25,092 nt of DNA from a virus: the IMG/VR virus record IMGVR_UViG_3300035698_003511, positions 1 through 25,092 of that record; one strand, given 5' to 3'. Made by a program: the position numbers and the translations under genes. Positions 1 through 6,008 of the stretch are shown here, one piece after another (position 1 is the stretch's first letter; each line of letters opens with the position of its first letter). The notes beneath the pieces were generated by a model. The model searched no databases. It saw nothing but the letters and a program-made list of their open reading frames with translations, and was not told the DNA's origin.

Positions 1-144
1 CTTTAGTGCTTCACTCGCTCTAGCATACTCTGTAATGGTCTTTGCGTTCTTATCATACTCAGTTACCAACTCTTTGATTCTTGCCTCGTCTGCCATAGCT
101 ACTGTAGCCATTAGCACCAATACTAGCGTTATTATCTTTTTCAT
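1..144 (-). CDS. Small exported protein (3' end outside the window)
   Basis: The first 48 codons are visible; the gene runs off the left edge. The N-terminus has a lysine pair, a hydrophobic stretch (ITLVLVLMATVA) and an Ala-Met-Ala site before an acidic mature region, which is a typical Sec signal peptide cleaved near residue 18. The mature part (DEARIKELVTEYDKNAKTI) is charged and probably helical. An AAGGAG ribosome site lies 5 bases before ATG 144 and overlaps the stop of the upstream gene, so it is the last visible gene of the unit begun at about 2235. I do not recognise a family. Confidence 0.7.
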   Translation of the reverse strand, partial: MKKIITLVLVLMATVAMADEARIKELVTEYDKNAKTITEYARASEALK

Positions 145-146
145 CG

Positions 147-692
147 TTACTCCTTAGTTAACCATTTTACTGCGTCATTAAAATCCATATCATAATATTT
201 CATGATAAGGTCTATCGTCGTGCCGCCTTGACAACACGAGAAACAATACCACGAATTGTTTTTATATACTTTGAGTGATCCGGACGTCTCCGTATGTAAC
301 GGACAAACATAATGGCCGCGTTTCTCCCGGTCAGTTATGTCGTCCAGGATATCAGTTACCTTTATAGACTTAGCCAACTCGACTTGTAACGGCTTATATT
401 CTTCAGATTTGTGACCATGATATTGTACCTGCGCTAAATATATATAATATTTTAGTCGTTTAAGTTCTTTCTCCAGAGCAAGCAATGTTGTGAAGGGTGC
501 GTTAATTTGATGCCACCGCTGCAAGAAGTATACTGTTACCGGATCGCTATATTTCCTAACACGGAGCATATCGCGTTTAACCTTTTTACGCAACACGTCA
601 CGTTCAGCTTTAAGTTTATACATTTTGCAGCCGATAAACTCAGCCAACTCTTCAAATGTAGTAAAAAAATCTTTAAGGTTTATCTTTTCCAT
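147..692 (-). CDS. CHC2-type zinc-finger protein (orphan primase zinc domain)
   Basis: The protein has 181 residues. The C-terminal 60 carry a DnaG-type CHC2 zinc finger: Cys130, His133, Cys150 and Cys153 in the pattern CPLH...WYCFSC, followed by GG and a helix like those that end primase zinc domains. In DnaG this module recognises the template for priming. No TOPRIM or polymerase domain follows, so the protein is not a complete primase. It may work with a catalytic subunit elsewhere, or bind DNA or RNA on its own. The N-terminal 125 residues are basic and helical without a recognised fold. The start at ATG 692 has no good ribosome site. Confidence 0.75.
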   Translation of the reverse strand: MEKINLKDFFTTFEELAEFIGCKMYKLKAERDVLRKKVKRDMLRVRKYSDPVTVYFLQRWHQINAPFTTLLALEKELKRLKYYIYLAQVQYHGHKSEEYKPLQVELAKSIKVTDILDDITDREKRGHYVCPLHTETSGSLKVYKNNSWYCFSCCQGGTTIDLIMKYYDMDFNDAVKWLTKE

Positions 693-703
693 GATTATTA
701 TGA

Positions 704-730
704 CCCGGGGATGGACGCGCCACCCCCGGG
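704..730. other. GC-rich inverted repeat in the spacer before the CHC2 gene
   Basis: CCCGGGG at 704-710 and CCCCGGG at 724-730 form a 7-bp stem with a 13-base loop in the 92-bp spacer 693-784. It lies only 11 bases before the CHC2 start codon at 692. No T-run follows on the minus strand, so it is not a normal intrinsic terminator. A hairpin here could hide the weak ribosome site or bind a protein. No function is shown. Confidence 0.35.
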
Positions 731-784
731 AAGCAGTTTATTGAGGATACTCAGCTACATTCTGCTTCTTGGAGCAGTAGGTTG

Positions 785-1519
785 TTATGGGAACGATATA
801 TCATCCTGTTCGTCATGCGACTGGATATCGTTCATCTTGGTCGAGAACTGACTCGCTAACTTCTGCGCTTTAGCATAGACATCTTCTTCAGTTACACCTG
901 CAAGTTTAACCGTCATCATCAAATAATCGTCGTTTGACGGGCCGGTCTTAGTAACATGCCCAAGTTTATACTTGTACTTGAACGGTAAACCCGGCTGCGC
1001 CAAACACAAGTTGAAGTATTCACGGCCAGACTTGAAGGAACCCTTGCTAAACGATACCATCATCATCTGATCGCACGATGGGAAAAAACACAAGAAATTC
1101 AAGAACTGTGTAGCCAGTGGTTTCTCACCGTTTGGACCGAACTGCGTCTCGGCGTCGACATAAGAACTATCCTGCTTATTCGCGGCTCTCCAGATAATAG
1201 CACCGGGTTCTAGATCAGGATTGAATCCAGGCTCGTTAGCGTTCTTGGCGTTAAACCGGATCCAGTTAGTAGTGAACGCGATCGGCACAAACGTAGGATC
1301 CAGCTTCTGTTTAGTGATCGAGTTGATATAATCTCCGAACTTACAAGTAGCTTCCGTATCTTTTAGCTCAGGTGATCCGGCCTGAACCAGTTTCGCGCGA
1401 GGAACAATCAAGAGTTCCTTATTGTCTCCGGTACCGCCAAACCCTAGACTTGACTTGTCTATGATCGCCGGTGGTGCCGACTGCTCCGCAGCCGCTAGGT
1501 CTTTCTTTTCTTCTGACAT
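785..1519 (-). CDS. Putative single-stranded DNA-binding protein
   Basis: This 244-residue protein has no clear family signature by eye, but two features suggest an SSB. The tail (HDEQDDISFP) is acidic and ends in the same style as bacterial SSB (DDDIPF), the peptide that recruits repair and replication partners. The body is rich in beta-forming and aromatic residues. It lies between a VRR-NUC nuclease with a coiled-coil protein and a primase-type zinc finger, which fits a DNA replication or recombination block. A strong AGGAGG site precedes ATG 1519. A recombination mediator of unrelated fold remains possible. Confidence 0.5.
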   Translation of the reverse strand: MSEEKKDLAAAEQSAPPAIIDKSSLGFGGTGDNKELLIVPRAKLVQAGSPELKDTEATCKFGDYINSITKQKLDPTFVPIAFTTNWIRFNAKNANEPGFNPDLEPGAIIWRAANKQDSSYVDAETQFGPNGEKPLATQFLNFLCFFPSCDQMMMVSFSKGSFKSGREYFNLCLAQPGLPFKYKYKLGHVTKTGPSNDDYLMMTVKLAGVTEEDVYAKAQKLASQFSTKMNDIQSHDEQDDISFP

Positions 1520-1520
1520 G

Positions 1521-1928
1521 TTACGCCTCCTTTGGTTTGTTAAGCTTAACGCTTTCCTTATAATAATAACTGATAAATTCTGGTGGATGGATACCTTCTT
1601 CTAGCTGATCTTTAATGACGGAAGTTAAGGATCCGGAGTGGACAGTCTCCTTAATAATTTCGTCACGGTTAATCCCTTTGAGCCAATCAAACAGGCTATC
1701 ATTATTGCCCTGAGTACAACTCGCGAATAGTCTCGGCTTGACAGCGGTAACTGAGCCAATGTTGTCATAAGACGCGGTGCGTTTAGCATCCATCCCACGT
1801 AAATGCTCGATAAGCTGCTGCTCGAGATCGTTTTTCCGCTGTTTGGCAATTTTAAGTTTATCTTCAAGTATATCTACCTGTCCACACGCGTCAGAATAAA
1901 ACAGTACAAGTTGTTTTTCGTTAATCAT
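1521..1928 (-). CDS. Coiled-coil protein of the replication block, unknown function
   Basis: This protein has 135 residues. Residues about 10-45 are heptad-like and highly charged (DKLKIAKQRKNDLEQQLIEHL), predicting a coiled coil. The rest is mixed and ends in a lysine-rich tail. An AAGGAGG site precedes ATG 1928, and the stop lies next to the SSB-like gene, so the two are probably co-translated. The layout is loosely like small phage proteins found beside SSB or Gam-type genes, but I see no diagnostic motif and assign no function. Confidence 0.65.
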   Translation of the reverse strand: MINEKQLVLFYSDACGQVDILEDKLKIAKQRKNDLEQQLIEHLRGMDAKRTASYDNIGSVTAVKPRLFASCTQGNNDSLFDWLKGINRDEIIKETVHSGSLTSVIKDQLEEGIHPPEFISYYYKESVKLNKPKEA

Positions 1929-1936
1929 GTTCCTCC

Positions 1937-2212
1937 TTAAATTTCAACTTCAGATATCAGTTTTTTCACATCGTCAAGACTTCTGCAAACCCTAGCATAG
2001 CCACCAGCAAACCGGATCCGTTCAAGTTCGTATTGTTGTATCGTCGAAACACGCGCTTTATATTTCAGTTCAATCGCTATAAATAACCCGACATAACAAC
2101 AAATGATATCCGGGATCCCGGAAGTGTACCGATCGCTGACCTTCCAGAAATGCAGATCATCGACGGTCTTTAGGTAAGCTGTAACTTTGTTTCTGAGTTT
2201 AGTTTCTGACAT
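1937..2212 (-). CDS. VRR-NUC domain nuclease
   Basis: The protein has 91 residues, the size of a stand-alone VRR-NUC domain, part of the PD-(D/E)XK nuclease superfamily. Visible signature: SGIPDII (residues 31-37, with Asp35), IELK (residues 47-50, with Glu48 and Lys50), then QQYELERIRFAGGYARVCRS, typical of this fold. VRR-NUC proteins cut branched or structured DNA; small phage versions act as Holliday-junction-type or general repair nucleases. It is the first gene of the unit driven by the promoter at 2235-2263, with AAGGAG before ATG 2212. Its substrate specificity cannot be read from the sequence. Confidence 0.88.
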   Translation of the reverse strand: MSETKLRNKVTAYLKTVDDLHFWKVSDRYTSGIPDIICCYVGLFIAIELKYKARVSTIQQYELERIRFAGGYARVCRSLDDVKKLISEVEI

Positions 2213-2234
2213 GGTCCCGACTCCTTATTTACAG

Positions 2235-2263
2235 ATTATATCATTTGTCAGTACAAAGGTCAA
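2235..2263 (-). promoter_or_regulatory. Sigma70-type promoter for the VRR-NUC/SSB/primase-finger unit
   Basis: On the minus strand, TTGACC (2258-2263) and a perfect TATAAT (2235-2240) are separated by exactly 17 bases. Transcription should start near 2228, just before the AAGGAG of the VRR-NUC gene. The -35 box overlaps the stop codon of the GroES-like gene, so this is an internal promoter that restarts transcription inside a same-strand gene string. Confidence 0.85.
2244..2257 (-). promoter_or_regulatory. Candidate operator, copy 1 (TTTGTACTGACAAA)
   Basis: This 14-bp site has dyad half-sites TTTGT and ACAAA around four central bases. It fills most of the spacer between the -35 and -10 boxes. 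The identical 14-mer occurs at 5535-5548, on the other strong promoter of the window. Position and repetition suggest a repressor site; the regulator is not in the window. Confidence 0.65.
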
Positions 2264-2535
2264 GCTTTATTTATTATACCAATAACATTTTCGGCCAAAA
2301 CGATATGATAGTTAGCTGGGAATCCAGAGATATCCATGCGGATCGCGCATCTGGCGTCAAACAGAAGGTAATCGCCTGGCTTGATACCTTTGACATCTTC
2401 ACCGACAGCCACCGTTCTCCATTCTGAATCGGTTTTCTTTTGTGCAGTTTCTGGAATGACTATCCCGGAAACAGTTATTTCTTCTTTGATTTCCTCAACA
2501 ATAACGTGCTGCGTTCGCGGTGTGATCGTTTTCAT
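2260..2535 (-). CDS. GroES-like co-chaperonin (phage-encoded)
   Basis: The 91 residues from ATG 2535 match GroES in size and pattern: an N-terminal strand ending in HVIVEE, a mobile-loop region (EEITVSGIVIPETAQKK) with the GIV(I/L) motif that docks on GroEL, then TVAVGEDVKGIKPGDYLLF, the usual core, and a final strand VIGIINKA. Phage co-chaperonins such as T4 gp31 replace host GroES so that GroEL can fold the capsid protein. No GroEL gene is in the window, so it should use host GroEL. The start was chosen at ATG 2535 (ACAAAGGAG, 5-base gap); a further upstream start would add a non-homologous extension. Confidence 0.85.
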   Translation of the reverse strand: MKTITPRTQHVIVEEIKEEITVSGIVIPETAQKKTDSEWRTVAVGEDVKGIKPGDYLLFDARCAIRMDISGFPANYHIVLAENVIGIINKA

Positions 2536-2573
2536 TGCTTCTCCTTTGTTAGTGTTTTCATAAATTCTTTCCA

Positions 2574-3983
2574 CTAAAGTAAATATCCCATGCCACCTAT
2601 GATATCAATCATAGCTTCTTGCTCGGTCTTTTTACGACGTACAACGTCGAGTATAACCTGATCTATAGTTTCCTTACATATAAAATGTATATACGTACAC
2701 GATTGCGTCTGCCCGGGCCGATGTATTCTAGCTCTTGCTTGATCGTATTGTTCGTATGAATAGCTTAACGAGAAAAATATCTGAACCGACGCGTTTGTGA
2801 ACGTAAGTCCGTGAGCAGCGGAAAGAGGATGTGCAACAAGGTAGCGCAGTTTTCCACTGATAAAATCGGAAATAACAGCATCGCGATCCTTAGTCGTAGA
2901 ATTAAGTATACCAGTTTTACCTGCACGACTAGCCACTTCAGCGATTTTCTGAATCTCATATTTATAGTTCCCCCATATTATAACCTGTCCATCAATGTCG
3001 TCCAGCAGCCCCGATAGCTCGCTGAATTTCTTACTACCGAAATCCTGAATCCCCCCGGTTTCATCAAATACGAAACCACTAGTAATCTCTCGGAGTTTCA
3101 TTAGTTTCGTTAATACGTTCTTCGCCACAACATATTCTCCGCCGATCTCCGATACAAGTCGCGTCTTGAGTTCTTTATATATACGTTTCTGTTCCGGATT
3201 CATCTCGATATCACGGACCTGATCTATTTGTTCTGGTAGATCCAAGCATTCGGATTTCTTAGCGACAGAACAGAGTGGCGCTATTTTTGCTAAGAGTTCA
3301 GCTTTCTTGTTTTCCGATATCGCGTATTCCCAGCCAGTTTGAAACCGTTTCTGCATCTCTTGTCGACTGAGATATACGCCATGCATATTCATCACAGCGT
3401 CACCGCGCTGCAACTGGAAATATGTGTTCTTGAATTTATGAAAACTTGCAAACAACCTGCCAGGTTCGAGAAAGCTTATCTGACTCCACCATTCAAGCTC
3501 ACTGTTAGGAGTCGGGGTCCCAGACAAGATGAGCCTGTAGCGGAATAGTGGAGCCAGATTAAGCAACACTTTAGTTATTAGGGCAGTAGGTGATTTGAAT
3601 TTACTCGATTCGTCCGCAACACACATCATGGAATACTCTCTACTTTTACGCATGACTTCCGACGAGTTACGGCTCACCCTTAAAGATTCGTAATTGATTA
3701 TGTTGATATCTTTCGTCCAGTCGAATTTCTTACCCTTATGATAGTTATGATAGCTAAAGAACGGCGTCCACTTCTTTATATCTTCACCCCAAGCCGCCTC
3801 GATTATCGACAGCGGACAGACAACAAGCATTTTGAAGTTATTAACGTTCGTCCAGACACGCCCCGCCGCTTCTAATACAGTTCGCGTCTTGCCGCAACCA
3901 GGCTCGTGTATCAACGCTCCGGTGAAACGACTTTCAGTTAAAAACTTAATAGCTTCTTTTTGATGATCAAAGAGTTCTTTCAA
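2574..3983 (-). CDS. SNF2-type DEAD-like helicase/translocase
   Basis: This protein has about 469 residues and carries both RecA-like lobes of a superfamily 2 SNF2 enzyme. Counting from TTG 3983: Walker A PGCGKT (28-33), motif II DESS (124-127), motif III SGTP (154-157), and motif VI QARARIHRPGQ (415-425). The last is diagnostic of SNF2 proteins. Such phage enzymes move on double-stranded DNA and are linked to replication, recombination or displacement of bound proteins. I prefer TTG 3983 because it overlaps the upstream stop (TTGA) behind an AAGGTG site. A TTG at 4013 would add 10 residues but has no ribosome site. Confidence 0.88.
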   Translation of the reverse strand: MKELFDHQKEAIKFLTESRFTGALIHEPGCGKTRTVLEAAGRVWTNVNNFKMLVVCPLSIIEAAWGEDIKKWTPFFSYHNYHKGKKFDWTKDINIINYESLRVSRNSSEVMRKSREYSMMCVADESSKFKSPTALITKVLLNLAPLFRYRLILSGTPTPNSELEWWSQISFLEPGRLFASFHKFKNTYFQLQRGDAVMNMHGVYLSRQEMQKRFQTGWEYAISENKKAELLAKIAPLCSVAKKSECLDLPEQIDQVRDIEMNPEQKRIYKELKTRLVSEIGGEYVVAKNVLTKLMKLREITSGFVFDETGGIQDFGSKKFSELSGLLDDIDGQVIIWGNYKYEIQKIAEVASRAGKTGILNSTTKDRDAVISDFISGKLRYLVAHPLSAAHGLTFTNASVQIFFSLSYSYEQYDQARARIHRPGQTQSCTYIHFICKETIDQVILDVVRRKKTEQEAMIDIIGGMGYLL

Positions 3984-4387
3984 GAGGACACCTTCTTTAA
4001 ATACCCTCGGCAAGATTCAAAACGATGAGTAGTAATCAGGTCAGAGTCAGAATATACATCTCTATGATAACACTTTCTTGTGGCTTTCCATTGACAATCT
4101 TTAGCACCCCAATATCCACACGTTTCGCATGTTTTTTCTTTTATAATAGCGTCTGCACATTCCAGTGTTTCGTTAATATATTTTTTAATATTAGCTGGAA
4201 CATCTGAATGAGAGTTTAAACACAGCAATCTTCCTTGCAGGAATCCTGTTGCTGTTGCATATTTATCGCTTTTCATGTTACTCTCCTTTTCGATTGCCTT
4301 GACAAAGGCTTTATCGACAGTGTTTCTAGCAGCCCTGCCTAGATTTTTCATAAATCTTTCACCTATTTCTTTTTCTTGTTCATTCAT
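3980..4387 (-). CDS. Cysteine-rich protein of unknown function
   Basis: The protein has 135 residues from ATG 4387, which overlaps the upstream stop as ATGA, a sign of coupled translation. The N-terminal two thirds are helical and charged. The C-terminal third has a cysteine cluster (CETCGYWG..DC...KCYH) that could hold one zinc ion, followed by ESC. No catalytic motif is visible. It lies directly before the SNF2 helicase and is translated with it, so a role as helicase partner or DNA-binding factor is possible but not shown. A TTG at 4405 would give a slightly longer form. Confidence 0.6.
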   Translation of the reverse strand: MNEQEKEIGERFMKNLGRAARNTVDKAFVKAIEKESNMKSDKYATATGFLQGRLLCLNSHSDVPANIKKYINETLECADAIIKEKTCETCGYWGAKDCQWKATRKCYHRDVYSDSDLITTHRFESCRGYLKKVSS

Positions 4388-4614
4388 GATTTCGGACTCT
4401 GACAACTTATTTTCTGGATCTCTTTATACGATACCGTGAACCCGCGTATAGTTATCGTCTCACGGCCGGATTCTTGGAACGCCGTAACGAGTTGATCTTT
4501 CATGTCTTCCATCAGCTCACGATTATCCCGGATCTTTTCTTTATAGTCGACATACTCTTCACATAGCCGATACAATAAATCTTTAGGTGGCATCCCTGGC
4601 AGTTCTGCTGTCAT
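4384..4614 (-). CDS. Small charged helical protein, unknown
   Basis: The protein has 76 residues. The middle (EEYVDYKEKIRDNRELMEDMKDQLVTAF) looks like a single amphipathic helix or coiled coil, followed by a short strand-rich end (ETITIRGFTVSYKEI). This resembles small phage proteins of the siphovirus early region, but I recognise no family. ATG 4614 was chosen because AAGGAG lies 8 bases upstream; the longer form from GTG 4623 would have the ribosome site on top of the start. It overlaps the neighbouring genes on both sides. Confidence 0.6.
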   Translation of the reverse strand: MTAELPGMPPKDLLYRLCEEYVDYKEKIRDNRELMEDMKDQLVTAFQESGRETITIRGFTVSYKEIQKISCQSPKS

Positions 4615-4765
4615 CTTTATCACTCCTTTTTTCGTATAATACTTTTTTACATCCCGGACAATATACTCTTATAGCTGGCCCTTCAACGATCCGGCCTTCT
4701 TTATTGATTTTCTCCCACTCAATGTCAAGCCACGACTGGCATTCGTAACAACGTCGCTCGCTCAT
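4583..4765 (-). CDS. Small zinc-ribbon protein
   Basis: The protein has 60 residues with two CxxC knuckles, CYEC (residues 6-9) and CPGC (residues 36-39), spaced as in a zinc ribbon. The tail is charged (KRSDKDDSRTARD). It is one of several very small zinc-binding proteins of this early-type operon and starts inside the stop of the RlpA-like gene (4-base overlap), so it is translationally coupled. Small phage zinc ribbons often bind nucleic acid or host proteins such as RNA polymerase, but nothing here fixes the role. Confidence 0.65.
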   Translation of the reverse strand: MSERRCYECQSWLDIEWEKINKEGRIVEGPAIRVYCPGCKKVLYEKRSDKDDSRTARDAT

Positions 4766-5208
4766 AGCACCTCAATATTAACAGTTATAACCCCTTGACG
4801 GAGTTCCGCAATTTCCGCAAACGACGACTTTGAAAGATCAAGTCGACGTCCTTTTGCATATAGTTTCTTATTCGGGCCGCGATCGGTAATGGTGACAACC
4901 ACACTTTCTCCATTTCCGACGTTAGTAACTCTAAGCTTTGTCCCGAAATCGTAATCCCATGATGCTGCAGTCTTGTCTTCATTCCTGAATAGCGATCCAT
5001 CAGCACACCTCCCGGAAGTTCCTTCATTTTTACAAGATTCAACGCTATACCATGACGCTTTAGTCTGTATCTGTGGTAACGCTTCCGTATATACAGGTTC
5101 GGATATAACTTCTTGCCAGGAATCGTCGACTCTACTATCAAAGTTATTGATAATTAGTTTCGACATGAACGACGCGACAAGAATAAAAGCTAATATACCC
5201 ACCCTCAT
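4762..5208 (-). CDS. RlpA-like double-psi beta-barrel protein, exported or membrane-anchored
   Basis: The protein has 148 residues. Residues 3-21 form a hydrophobic signal or anchor. From residue 50 the RlpA/expansin-type barrel is clear: ASWY, CADGS, KTAAS, GTKLRVTN, SVVVTITDRGP, GRRLDLSKSSFAEIAEL and the final IEVL. The catalytic-type Asp of DRGP is present at 109. The His that follows TAA in lytic RlpA enzymes is replaced by Ser83. Cys59 and Cys68 may form a disulfide. RlpA proteins bind or cut peptidoglycan, so this could be a lysis or cell-wall protein. It sits in the early-type operon behind the 5547-5575 promoter, not directly with the holin. Confidence 0.75.
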   Translation of the reverse strand: MRVGILAFILVASFMSKLIINNFDSRVDDSWQEVISEPVYTEALPQIQTKASWYSVESCKNEGTSGRCADGSLFRNEDKTAASWDYDFGTKLRVTNVGNGESVVVTITDRGPNKKLYAKGRRLDLSKSSFAEIAELRQGVITVNIEVL

Positions 5209-5354
5209 ATTGTCACCACTTCATGTCGTACGCAGTAACCAGTTGCCTCTTCCGCTTCTGTGAGTATAGACCCACAAATCTTACAAGTAGGTTCCTCATA
5301 AGGAAACTCGTACCCTAAAATAATTTCTGCTGCTAGATTGAGATATTCCGACAT
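5205..5354 (-). CDS. Tiny zinc-binding protein (CxxC...CxxH)
   Basis: The protein has 49 residues. Its second half carries CKIC (residues 24-27) and CVRH (residues 41-44), a plausible single zinc site. ATG 5354 follows GGGGGTG at good distance. The reading frame is open further upstream, but that part overlaps the preceding 50-residue gene and has no ribosome site, so I reject the longer form. The stop overlaps the start of the RlpA-like gene by 4 bases (ATGA). Function unknown. Confidence 0.65.
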   Translation of the reverse strand: MSEYLNLAAEIILGYEFPYEEPTCKICGSILTEAEEATGYCVRHEVVTI

Positions 5355-5367
5355 AATACACCCCCGA

Positions 5368-5520
5368 TTATTTTCTGATCGGCAACTCAAGTTTGTATCC
5401 ACAACCTTTGTTGATACAAAACTCGACCCGACTTTTATTGCCATCAGACTTACGTGCATATACCTTAGTAGTTACCGAATTTTCTTTACAGTGATTGCAG
5501 TATGTAAGTTTCTTTTTCAT
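5368..5520 (-). CDS. Tiny zinc-binding protein, first gene of the early-type operon
   Basis: The protein has 50 residues: CNHC at residues 8-11 and CINKGC at 35-40, with a lysine/arginine-rich middle, so probably a nucleic-acid-binding zinc ribbon. ATG 5520 is preceded by AGGAG and lies just behind the strong promoter at 5547-5575, making it the first gene of that unit. It is too short for many gene finders. Its position suggests an early regulator or host-takeover protein, which is inference only. Confidence 0.7.
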   Translation of the reverse strand: MKKKLTYCNHCKENSVTTKVYARKSDGNKSRVEFCINKGCGYKLELPIRK

Positions 5521-5534
5521 CCCGACTCCTCTCG

Positions 5535-5548
5535 TTTGTCAGTACAAA
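5535..5548 (-). promoter_or_regulatory. Candidate operator, copy 2 (TTTGTACTGACAAA)
   Basis: This is the same 14-bp sequence as at 2244-2257, here overlapping the -10 box and the expected transcription start. Both sites are also followed by the leader GGAGTCGGGA before the start codon. A protein bound here would block the promoter. Confidence 0.65.
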
Positions 5549-5575
5549 TATACACGATACGGCGTGAGATGTCAA
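5547..5575 (-). promoter_or_regulatory. Sigma70-type promoter for the early-type operon
   Basis: On the minus strand, a perfect TTGACA (5570-5575) is followed after 17 bases by TATATT (5547-5552). The first gene downstream is the zinc protein at 5520. The promoter lies directly after the structured spacer that closes the lysis cassette, so it separates the virion/lysis genes from the early-type genes. Confidence 0.82.
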
Positions 5576-5629
5576 GTTTTATTTTTATCAAACCATAATA
5601 AAAAAATTAAGCAACATATAGTTAGGAGG

Positions 5630-5699
5630 TGGCTGGGATCTACGAGGGAGGCCATCTCGAAACAATCCCAGCCATACGCTGAAGGGAATTACACAGCGT
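5630..5699 (-). terminator. Structured spacer after the lysis cassette, probable terminator or RNA element
   Basis: Two inverted repeats stand in a row. CAGCGT/ACGCTG (5694-5699 with 5676-5681) touches the lipoprotein stop codon. A 10-bp perfect stem, TGGCTGGGAT/ATCCCAGCCA (5630-5639 with 5665-5674), follows, with a smaller CGAG/CTCG stem inside its loop. A T-rich stretch lies about 20 bases later on the minus strand, too far for a textbook terminator. The position, between the last lysis gene and the next promoter, favours termination or RNA processing. The spacer 5576-5698 holds no ORF. Confidence 0.5.
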
Positions 5700-5908
5700 T
5701 ATTTCTCTATTTTAATCCGAGCGATCTCTTCGACATACTTGTCCGATAAAAATTTACCGTTACGTGGTGCGACGTAAGTCTCGCCAGACTTCATGCTGAA
5801 ATAATCTTCTTTATCGATAGGATTCAGTATCACGTTATTTCCGGCGCAACCTATTAATACGATTCCAACCAAGATTGCTGCTGCTGTCGTCTTCACTCGT
5901 AACCGCAT
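5699..5908 (-). CDS. Small lipoprotein, candidate outer-membrane spanin
   Basis: The protein has 69 residues. A basic N-terminus and a hydrophobic stretch lead to a lipobox ending LIGC, so cleavage and lipid attachment at that Cys are expected, leaving a mature chain of about 49 residues. ATG 5908 follows AAGGAGG. The first 74 bases overlap the 3' end of the 57-residue membrane-protein ORF in another frame, and a holin-like gene lies just upstream. Phage Rz1-type o-spanins are short lipoproteins overlapping an i-spanin gene. Proline is not abundant here, unlike lambda Rz1, so the call is tentative. Confidence 0.65.
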   Translation of the reverse strand: MRLRVKTTAAAILVGIVLIGCAGNNVILNPIDKEDYFSMKSGETYVAPRNGKFLSDKYVEEIARIKIEK

Positions 5909-6008
5909 CAACCGCCTCCTTTTTTTTGCGTCTGTCTTCCCTAAAGAAAAACTTTATGGTTTTCCATAACCCGATGATCGCAGTCAAGATCAGCGTGAAG
6001 ATTTTCAC
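5835..6008 (-). CDS. 57-residue single-span membrane protein overlapping the lipoprotein, candidate spanin partner
   Basis: This short ORF starts at GTG 6008, whose GTGA overlaps the holin stop, and ends at TAA 5835, inside the lipoprotein gene in a different frame. Residues 3-21 (IFTLILTAIIGLWKTIKFF) form one membrane segment, followed by a very basic stretch (REDRRKKKEA) and a polar tail. It fills the otherwise empty space 5909-6004. The gene order holin, membrane protein, overlapping lipoprotein is that of Rz/Rz1. Against this, it is shorter than most i-spanins, lacks a long coiled coil, and the basic residues after the membrane segment favour a cytoplasmic C-terminus. Confidence 0.5.
   Translation of the reverse strand: MKIFTLILTAIIGLWKTIKFFFREDRRKKKEAVDAVTSEDDSSSNLGWNRINRLRRK

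Noticed and set aside
507-851. Plus-strand ORF of 114 residues across the CHC2/SSB-like spacer
   Set aside because: It overlaps two well-supported minus-strand genes and shows no motif or ribosome site.
5355-5459. N-terminal extension of the zinc-binding protein at 5205-5354
   Set aside because: It would overlap the 50-residue zinc protein in another frame, and the ribosome site belongs to ATG 5354.
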